A DNA stretch of 64,000 nt from Pseudo-nitzschia pungens (lineage: Eukaryota; Bacillariophyta; Bacillariophyceae; Bacillariales; Bacillariaceae). The translations under genes and the position numbers were made by a program. The first letter of the stretch is position 1; each line of letters opens with the position of its first letter. Shown here piece by piece: positions 55,859 to 64,000 of this stretch. The DNA is taken from contig CM074761.1 in assembly GCA_037355855.1 (NCBI GenBank), forward strand, positions 806,001-870,000. The letters run 5' to 3'. The notes beneath the pieces were generated by a model. It made no database searches. It saw nothing but the letters and a program-made list of their open reading frames with translations, and was not told the DNA's origin.

Positions 55859-57729
55859 GCTCTTTCCTTTACTTTGATATTGTTTGTTTTAGATTCTTTC
55901 TTGTTTTGTGACTCTGGTTTGGTATGAAATTGTGATGAGAAGATGTTTACAAAACTTCCGATTTTCCGGCAGTACCGGTAAACCTTACGTACCTAATTAG
56001 AATTTTTTAGATTCGCATGAGCAATTTTTGGTCGGTTCTCAAATTGTGCACATGCCCATCTTTTTTGTACGTGACTGTTAGGTGTACCAGTAAGGTTTAC
56101 CCGCATCGCCCAACAAAACTTCCGCTGCGCACGCCATAACACGGCTGGCGTGAATTAGCGGTTTGGACTCGTAAAGTTTTTTGTTTTCGTGCTTGGCAGT
56201 GACTGGCGAGGATTAATTTAACTCTGTTCAGTCGATCCATTAGGTGAACCAATTTCAATTAGAGGCAATCAGCAAGGAGAGACAAAAAGAAAATAGAGTT
56301 GCAACTTCCAGCAGCTCAAAGAAGGGTGGATCAAAAGTCATTCTCAATTTCAACAAGGGAATAGGTAATCTTATCATCTATCATCTCATAAAGCGGTAGA
56401 GCAATTTTTTTCAAGTGCATGTGCGTCCTATTAAAATGATTTCTATACGGTGCACTAATACTGCAGACATATATTGTCATTCTAAGTAGAATTCCGCAAT
56501 TTGGGTTGAGACGAAGTAATTTTGCTTCGCTCGTCGAAAATACGCTTAAAATAATACTATCGTTCTTGCTTGGGGTAGTAGACCTCATAATTTACTTCGT
56601 AGTAAGAAGAATTTTCGAAACTCCGATCCAATATTATGGCAATATGAATCGTGCACGATTGCACCCATCTTGTATGTCTCAAAATCTACAAGAGTGGGAT
56701 TGTGCCAATCAATCAATCAATCAATCTCTCGGGCTCGATGGAAACATTAGAATCACTCCATGTCAGTTCGCATTTACCATATTAAGGTCTCAATTATTGT
56801 ACATGTAATCTGTTTTGATGCTTTCGTTAACCTCCGTCTTATCGCTTGGTGTATTTGTTCGGATGATTGTATTCAGCTCTGTTGCCGAGCACAAGAACGT
56901 CATGTACGTTATCGAAAAACATGAGATGTTGTTGGATCTATGAATGTGTGTCTCATGCAATCTTTTGTAAGATTTAGTATTTTGATTTTTAACTTTCACC
57001 AATCGATCAATCAATCTTGGATATGATTCGGCTTTGTCGTTAAAATGATGAAACAAAAACTCAGTCATATGCTAGTATCGAGTTGCGTTCGTATTGAACA
57101 TATGCTAATAATGATCGGGTTGATAATAGTTTGGAAAAGCCGAAAGGAGTGGGTAACAACGAATACGTCTACAATGGTATCACAAAACGGATTTGAAGAT
57201 GAAACCGAGTTGTTCCAACAAGCAAGGTTCAGTAAAAGATATGTTTCATAGACTCTAAATGCAGTACTACACGATTGATAACTTCCCTTTTCGATTTATT
57301 CAAGAACATTGGCGTTGGCAAATCAAAGAGGTCGAGAGCTAACATCACAAATGAATGAACTAAATAATAGAATCCCATACGCATTGACAACGATCCAATT
57401 ATTTTATGATTATGGTGCATTGCAGTCACCAGTATCCTTAGGACATCTATACTGAAAATGTCACTTTGACGTTTCAAATTGGGCTACATTCGGATGCATT
57501 TTTTAGTCTCTGGTTGTGAAGTCGATTCGTACCATACCGATCCATGCCTCAGATCGCTCATCGAACGAACTTAAATCATTGAACAAGATTGCTCATGACA
57601 AAATGCTGACATTTAGGTAAAGTAATAGCCGGGCGCCCGAAATAGAACTCACCTCTGAAGGAATTGCCATCTTCATGTATTGGTGTCGTTGTTAACGCCA
57701 TCATAGGCTATTAATGTCCATGACACCAG
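55859..57729. other. Spacer without recognised gene
   Basis: About 1.9 kb with (CAAT)n near 56707-56726, TACTTCGTAG near 56592 and GTAAACCTTAC words near 55978 and 56087. Short open frames (56506-56808, 57045-57251 and others) lack recognisable features. Confidence 0.45.
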
Positions 57730-58843
57730 CTACGCTTTACTTTCATTTGCATGGCATGCCTCGTGTGCTAGGCTTAGCAGTCCCGAAACAGCAACATCAG
57801 AGCGAAGTGTTCGAGATCCGAGAGTAATTTGCTGGAAGCCACAATCGTTCTTGAACATGTCCAGTTCTGTAGGTTCTTCCCAGCCACCCTCGGGACCAAC
57901 CGCGATGACGACTCGAGGCGGCGATTTGGTGGGAAATTGGACCTCACTCATTCGAAGTGGCTCCTCTGGGTCGTCGTGCCGTTTCGGGTGAGTCAGAACG
58001 CGGGCATACGATTCTTTTGGGAAGAGTGTTTCAAATTCATCCGACAAGAGGAAGTGCCGAAGGTTGCGCACCACGCGTAGCTTGGGCATTCGCACGTCTC
58101 CCGCTTGACAAAGACCTTCGATGAGTTTTTCTTGCAAGACCTCTGGCTTGCGGAACAGGTGGGATCCAAAATAGTCCTTGGGGACTTTCGCAGCCGACGT
58201 CAGAATCAAGTGATCCACTCCGATCTGCGAAATCATGGGAAGGATACGTCCTATCTGTAATGGTCTGGGCAGCGCTAATATGAGGCTTACATTGATCGGA
58301 TCGGAAGCTGCCGAAGGTCGGCCACCAGTCGTCATCGATGGACTTGAGATTGTTGAGTGTGATGGATAACGATCCCGGGGGGTTTCCGTTTTTCAATACT
58401 TCTGCCTTTTTCACCGGAGGTTCGGGTATCCATTCGATGATGGCCTCATCCGTCCATTGCCCAACATCATCATCGCCGTCCTCGTTTTGAAAAGCCCCGC
58501 TACCAACAATCCCCGCACGGATGGAATCACCGTTTTTCAAGCCCAAAATCTTAGCGGCGTGAACCGTGCGATAATCGTCTTTCGGTAGAGTAACCACGCG
58601 TGCGGATGTGCTTGATTCGTGGGTTGCATCCGTTGGTGTCTCTCTCCCCGATCTTGCCGCTTCTTCCTGACTGAACAAGAAGCGATTCAGTCGGCATACC
58701 GTTGTCCCGTGGTACGCGCGACAGTAGTGGCTGCGAAACGTGTTGGCATGGAAAACTCGATGTTTGACCAAAGAAAGGGATGCTACGCCACAGAATGGAC
58801 CCACTGCCGCCATCATGAACAAGATGAATGTGCCGTTGCGCAT
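57730..58843 (-). CDS. RsmE-type 16S rRNA m3U1498 methyltransferase, organelle-targeted; one +1 frame slip
   Basis: Start ATG 58843 opens a hydrophobic leader (GTFILFMMAAVGPFCGVASL), suggesting import into an organelle, most likely the plastid. The N-terminal PUA-like part is present: RLNRFLFSQEEA and DDYRTVHAAKILGLKNGDSI. The catalytic SPOUT part is LILALPRPLQIGRILPMIS, QIGVDHLILTSAAKV, VVIAVGPEGGWEEPTELDMF and ITLGSRTLRSDVAVSGLLSL. The two parts are in different frames: a +1 slip between about 58300 and 58380 joins them, giving about 370 aa. In bacteria the enzyme methylates U1498 of the small-subunit rRNA; the plastid or mitochondrial rRNA is the likely substrate here. Its divergent upstream region starts at 58844. 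Confidence 0.8.
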
Positions 58844-60117
58844 GGCAGTGACACTTGAGAGCGATCCAACCAAATCCAGATTCACACAGAATTACCGAGC
58901 GGTCGGTCGATCGATCGGATTGTCCTTGGCGAAGAATATGTATTCGTATCCTGGGCACTGATAGCACAGCAAATTCAGCGAAGAAGTCAAAAGAGATACC
59001 GAATCAATCGATTATTTCACTCGTGCCTCCTATTACGAGCGTTCTTCTATTCATTCAAACAAAGTGTATGGAAGTAGATCTTGGCATGCCCGATAATGGT
59101 AGATCTGCATGACAGGATTGTGTTCGTTTTCGGGTTTTTGACAGCCATCAACCATCAGGCCGCATCATCCCTACATACCGATACAAGTAAGGTTTACACG
59201 TACGAGTGCGTGTTCTAAAAGTAACTAACAGTGCCGGTACACTTTTAAAACACAACGAAGCATCAGTGGCGATGACATTGGACTATCTCTGTCCTGCGAG
59301 TAAGGTAGTTCTAACAAATTTTGGTTTTTTGAAAAAGATTTGTCTAAAATTCTCACTTCATTGCTGCCGTACGGTACATTTATTTTTTGACTTGATTCAA
59401 ACTCATGCTAGTAGGATCTCAGTAAACTGTGCCATTTTCATGATAACAACAATGAATAAAATTCATTTTTCTTTGTTACTCTCTCAGTAGAAATCATATC
59501 TCGAGTGCTAATCAGTTTAAGGGCATTAGAATGGATCGGTTACAACATCACCAACAAGTTTTCTTCTAGGGTAAGAAACATCACGTAGAATAATGGTAGC
59601 CTAATCCAATGTCCAAACAAATTATTGATTTCATAATATACACATACCGAAAACATCAGTTGCAATCGCAGTAGGCTAGGATCCTTCAAACAACGCGAAT
59701 GCCATTCCAATCAATAATGATTGCTTCGATTTGTATGTCGCAACGCCAAGACACTTCCATAGCATCCAAATTCCCGTTGAAACCGGGTCTGTTTCCAAAA
59801 GTCCCCATCGGGACATGGTATTAAGTGCAGATCCCGTACGCACTTGGGCTTGCATTCATTCATATTGATGCATTGTGGTCCGATGGTCACGTCTCTTTAC
59901 CGATTTCCACCTCCCGTTGTATGGTCTTGCAGTTCTGACTGGTGGTTGCTGCAAGTTCTCCAATCATATATGCGCACCTATCTCGAAATACAACTGCATC
60001 CAACACACAAACAAAGAAACAGGCGAAGAAATCAATGAACTTGCTCCGTTTCTTGGGCCCTCCGCAAGATTGTGGCTGGTTCGTCCCTTTGTTCAATTTG
60101 CTCGTTGATCTTGGTCA
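58844..60117. other. Spacer without recognised gene
   Basis: The stretch holds the 5' region of the RsmE-like gene and the 3' flank of the NSE1-like gene. I looked here for an extra NSE1 exon encoding a C-terminal RING and found no convincing Cys/His pattern. Confidence 0.4.
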
Positions 60118-60900
60118 CTAATCTACATCACGATGATACAAGAACTGCGGCAGTTTGTCCGCTTCCATTCCTAGATCCGTGATGTAATGGTAGAGTTCTA
60201 GGAAGCTCCTGGGTGCCAACTCGATCGTGGCTTGGACCGAGTCGCGGCGATTCTTCTCGGTCGACGCCGCGATCCGCAACCATTTCTCCTCCAATAGAAC
60301 AGTAATCACACGAGATGCTTGATCCAGGGAGAGCTTGAATCCACCCTCCAGATCCGACCGAAGGTTAACGAGATCGGCTCGTCGAACCCCAACCACACGG
60401 TCTTTTCCCCCGCTCCCCATTCCCTCCTCCTCCTCCCCGTCATTGCCGTCTTCCTCTTCGAATTGGTCCACCAATTCCCGAATCACCAATCGAATAAAGG
60501 CTCGTTCGTGGGGATTCCACGACTTGGAAAAGACAAGCTCGTTCTTGGATACGTCGTCCGCCATTGTGTTGACGACCGCGTGATAGCGCTTCGCACCGCC
60601 CGTCCCGCTGGTATCGACCATGGTAATGATCTCCAATCCAAACCCAGGTTTGAGTTGTCGGTTGATGCTCACAAAGGCGGCTTCAGGTGTGTCGATTCCT
60701 TCTCCCATGATAGATTTCGGTGCTTTTGGAGGATATTCCTCACCCCCGTCCATGTTCTCGTCTTCGTCCTCGACATCGTAGTCCCCACCCGCCAGCGAAT
60801 CGAAAATCCGTTTTGCTTCTTTTCCCGAAACGCAGTGTCTCGCCATCAGCCTTTGGAGCAACAACTGTTGGCCCCGTGGAAGTGCTTCTGTCGCATTCAT
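60118..60900 (-). CDS. NSE1-like subunit of the SMC5/6 complex, without visible RING
   Basis: A single-exon gene of 260 aa starting at the ATG at 60900. It opens with LPRGQQLLLQRLMARHCVSG and EAKRIF, then has an acidic insert. FVSINRQLKPGFGLEIITMV, KRYHAVVNTMADDVSKNELV, ERAFIRLVIRELVDQF and SLDQASRVITVLLEEKWLRI follow, in the order of the two winged-helix domains of NSE1. The C-terminus (ELAPRSFLELYHYITDLGME...LPQFLYHRD) reaches the point where other NSE1 proteins begin their variant RING, but the frame stops there. NSE1 pairs with NSE3 and NSE4 and acts in DNA repair as an E3 ligase through the RING. Either the RING has been lost, or a further exon was missed. Confidence 0.7.
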   Translation of the reverse strand: MNATEALPRGQQLLLQRLMARHCVSGKEAKRIFDSLAGGDYDVEDEDENMDGGEEYPPKAPKSIMGEGIDTPEAAFVSINRQLKPGFGLEIITMVDTSGTGGAKRYHAVVNTMADDVSKNELVFSKSWNPHERAFIRLVIRELVDQFEEEDGNDGEEEEGMGSGGKDRVVGVRRADLVNLRSDLEGGFKLSLDQASRVITVLLEEKWLRIAASTEKNRRDSVQATIELAPRSFLELYHYITDLGMEADKLPQFLYHRDVD

Positions 60901-63346
60901 TGTTCGTTGGAAGTAGTACTGTTGCTGTTTCAGAAGAAGGTTGTTTGGCTAAGTAGAGTTGCCAGCAAACGATGAGATACGAAGCAAAAGAAGACTGAGA
61001 CTCAGAGTGTTGATGATACTGCAATGATGATGACAAGTACACCATAGTACTGTGCTTACGTAGACGCACTGTGAGTATCATCCCAACTCATGGCGCGAAC
61101 CAACCTCCCCAGCCCACAAACGGACCAATGCGGCGGCGTGTGGTTCCGAATAGTGGTGATGCGAAGTCCGTAACAAGAACAGCCAATCCAATCTTAACTC
61201 TGACACGGAGTTGGAATTCCAGGCAGACGTCCCGGGAAAATATACACCTCGCACGCATTTTTCGTCGGTACGTATAAAATTTGTCTACCGGTACTGGTAG
61301 AATACCGTAGAAAATCTCTTTCTGTCGTCTTCATCGGAAGACCATGAACAATCGGTAAGGTTGCGTAAGGTTACTCGTAATTACCATTACTATTAAAATT
61401 TTTCATTACTTCTATTATTTTTTTATTATTAATGCAAAAGATGAAGTTTGGCGGAAATTTCTGAAACCCTGTAGCTAATTACCGTCATGCAAAGGTTTTT
61501 CTGCCTTACTGCCTAATTGGTCGCTGATACTAGTAACCTTTCTTTCACCTTGTTGTTTTGCATGCGACAAAAACTCTGATTGTTCTTGGTAATATCTGAA
61601 AAGTCTGATCAGCAATCTGGTCTGCAGTTGTTTTGTTGCTCCTCTGAAGCAGCACAGGGAGGAAAATGTGACACTTCTTTCAGTTTGTAGCACCAATCAT
61701 GATGTCGGGGGATTTGTCCTAGATGGATGGTGGTTTGTGAAGGCACTTTCTCGTGTTCTAAAGCAAAATAAGGATTATTCCCCAGTGTAAATTATATTCG
61801 TATTTTTCAATGAGAAATAATAGCAACCGGTACATCCAACATTATTAGTATCATGGTGTGCTGGCCTGCCAGGCAGGGTGCAGATACTACTACTTACCAT
61901 TGTAAGGAGATTGGTTCAGTTTTTAATTTCAGCCAGCAGCGATGCATCACTCAACCTACTACTTTTTGTGGCATGGTGGTTACTACGCTGTTCTCATCAT
62001 CTTCGATCAAAAAAATAATGAAGAGTTGTTGGCCAGTTCCAGCTACATAAATTTTCTTTTTGCTCATCATCGAAACTACGTACTTGAGATACGATTTTAA
62101 GCATACGGGTAAGGTTACAGTAACAAGATTACAAGATCGTAGATGAGATCAAAGAATCAATTCTGAAAACGGAAAAGGTCCTGTGCAAACAGTAACCTTA
62201 AGATGCGCTAACAAAACCAAATACAGAAGTACTTCGTAATACTTCGTACTAAGTAATTAATCTTGCGTATTCTTCTCGAAGGACCTTGAAACTGGATCAA
62301 AAACACAAATCAATCTCAACAGTATAAATCAGAACGTGCTCTACCGGTATTCCTCTTGTGAGCACACCCGGGCTTGATAAAATTGATTTTTCATATAATT
62401 ATGATTAAGATATCTGTTTTTGTTCTGTAAAGATAAGTAACGATTGGTAAGTAAGATTACTTCATCGGGTCTTGTATTGGAATAAAGATATGACCGAAAA
62501 CAAAATACTAATATCGCCCCGACTGTAAAAAGAAGTTTAGTTTTTGACAATTAATGCTCACTTTTTTTTGCATTCTTCGACCGTACATTTTGTTTTTATT
62601 TATTGGATGGAATTGTTACAGTATGGAAGGAAGTATGTTATACGAAGTATCTCCCTGAACTAAAGACTACGAAACGAAGAAGTCAAACATAGTTTTTACA
62701 TATTATCCTTCCTTCATACTTAAGATCCTATATCGTGAGATATACGCGAGTCAATAGTAGTACAGATATCTTCATTCTTTTGAAGCAAAGAATGAGGCAT
62801 TGTAATTTGCATACCGGTACGTAATTACGTTACGCCCGGAAACTTTGGTTCTCATTTCGTGAAATGTGTATGCCTGGAAATCAATTAATGGTATAGTGTG
62901 AATTCTAGGTTCCTTATTCCTGGGGCTTGGGTAGAAAATACATCAAGAAGTATTAGTTTCAATCAAGGCGCAAACGTCCAACGAGTAATCAATGATAAGG
63001 TACAGAATGATTTTTTCTCGTCGAGCTCATCGCGCAGAAGAATTTGACTCTGATTAACGAATCATTACTTAGGGTACAAACTATCCACTAGAAATTCATC
63101 TCAGACAAAAATCATCATATGTGCGCATCGACAGAAACAAAGTTTCGTCGTTAATTTGAAGTCGTTACTGCAGGGTAAAATTTCCCCAAATGCTAGGAAT
63201 TCGTACGAGTACGCAATACCAACACGGTACCGGTACGTAAAGAACGAAGTCATCCTTGTGTAAAAGTTCTCTTGTTCCGACGCAGCTTTAATTTGCGGCC
63301 GAATCATTTTTCGATGCATTTTACCGAATAAGTTACTGCAAGAACA
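60901..63346. other. Spacer without recognised gene
   Basis: About 2.4 kb of AT-rich sequence. It contains GTAAGGTTGCGTAAGGTTAC near 61352-61374, more copies near 62108 and 62192, and TACTTCGTAATACTTCGTAC near 62228-62249. No coding frame with known domains was found. Confidence 0.45.
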
Positions 63347-64000
63347 ATGGAATCGAATTTCTTTGGACTACCGTCGAAGACTTGTGTCGTCGTAGACCCT
63401 GCTGCCAACTCAAATGATCCTATGAGGTGGGAGTCACGGGGACTAATGATTGAAGTTCACAGAACGTTAGACTCGGGGCAGCCACCGATAACAATTGACC
63501 TAGCTAGCACATTAGGAGCTACAAGCGACTTGCCGCTGGCGATAAAAAAGGCGTGCCGCTTGTGGTTCGATCCGATTATCAAAACAAAAGTTGACGTTGT
63601 ACGTTACGTGAACGCAGTGTGCCGTCAAAATGGATTCAAGATCTCTACTCTGTCGAATTCCAAGCAGGGTTTGGATCGCCGTGCACAGTTGGTATGCTCA
63701 AGGGGAATTGTTGCGAGGAAACCTCGAGGGAAAAGTCAAAGTGTGCAAACCACGACGACAAGACCGATCAATGCCAGCGAGAAATGTCCGTTTTCGATCA
63801 CCGTATATGAATGCCGTAAAACCGGTAGATGGTACATCCGAAAGTACGGAAACGGGAGCAACATGCATTGCGGGCATTGTCAATTGCTCCCAGAGCAAGT
63901 AGGGATTCGTCAGTTCCAAAGCTTAACAGGCAGAAAAGGAGATGATTGGTCGGATGAACAAGCGAACATGAAGTCGACAGATGATGAGAAGGAAGTTCTT
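63347..64000 (+). CDS. FAR1/MULE-like DNA-binding domain protein, 3' part cut off by window edge
   Basis: The frame from ATG 63347 stays open to the last base, giving 218 codons. Residues about 65-180 resemble the FAR1/WRKY-GCM1-type zinc finger of Mutator-like transposases and their domesticated relatives. There is a helix-rich lead-in (AVCRQNGFKISTLSNSKQGL), then RRAQLVCSRG with Cys117, CPFSITVYECRKTGRWYIRK with Cys147, and GNGSNMHCGHC with His174 and His177. The usual family spacing is C...C...H-x-H; here the last pair is H-x-x-H. The C-terminal part, which would show a MULE transposase and a SWIM finger if this were an element, lies beyond the window. It could be a transposase or a host transcription factor. 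Confidence 0.55.
   Translation, partial: MESNFFGLPSKTCVVVDPAANSNDPMRWESRGLMIEVHRTLDSGQPPITIDLASTLGATSDLPLAIKKACRLWFDPIIKTKVDVVRYVNAVCRQNGFKISTLSNSKQGLDRRAQLVCSRGIVARKPRGKSQSVQTTTTRPINASEKCPFSITVYECRKTGRWYIRKYGNGSNMHCGHCQLLPEQVGIRQFQSLTGRKGDDWSDEQANMKSTDDEKEVL

Overview
The window looks like nuclear DNA of a diatom, or at least of a stramenopile with a red-lineage plastid. The best evidence is a fucoxanthin-chlorophyll-type antenna gene (46506-47470, minus) whose first exon encodes a signal peptide ending in ASAFAP, the diatom plastid-import motif. Other signs are two class C (GABA-B-like) receptor genes, a plastid-type desaturase with a leader ending in HSFSVP, spliceosomal introns of about 100-430 nt with GTAAGT-like donors, and no operons or ribosome-binding sites.

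Layout, left to right: an edge-truncated flavin-reductase-like gene (minus); a tandem array of 150-bp units; a CCCH/WD40 protein (plus); an amino-acid permease with three exons (minus); 3 kb of microsatellite-rich spacer; class C receptor 1 (plus); a fatty-acid desaturase (minus); a 91-bp hairpin element; a DCC-motif oxidoreductase (plus); an orphan membrane protein (plus); an SLC26-STAS-cNMP transporter (minus); a gypsy-type protease remnant (minus); a PrsW-like intramembrane protease with a very long Asn/Asp-rich leader (minus); a Cys-rich plus double-KH protein (plus); class C receptor 2 (plus); an unrecognised acidic protein (plus) followed by a tandem duplication of its 3' end; the antenna gene (minus); a tandem double ATP-grasp protein (plus); a HemN-type radical SAM protein (minus); a second 91-bp hairpin element; an EDR2-C/DUF1336 protein (minus); an RsmE-type rRNA methyltransferase (minus); an NSE1-like SMC5/6 subunit (minus); and a FAR1/MULE-like DNA-binding ORF running off the right edge (plus). 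The genes form no obvious pathway. Several sit in convergent pairs with short gaps.

The most unusual feature is that six genes read correctly only if the frame steps forward by one base at one or more places. I count 15 such slips, every one +1 on the coding strand and none -1. Most can be explained by one surplus base in a short homopolymer. The simplest reading is residual one-base insertions in the assembly, but the one-sided direction and the clustering (12 of 15 between 19.6 and 37 kb) deserve a check against reads and transcripts. Other notable items are the matched pair of hairpin elements flanked by TA, an intergenic vocabulary of GTAAGGTT/AACCTTAC and TACTTCGTA words, and the double ATP-grasp protein.
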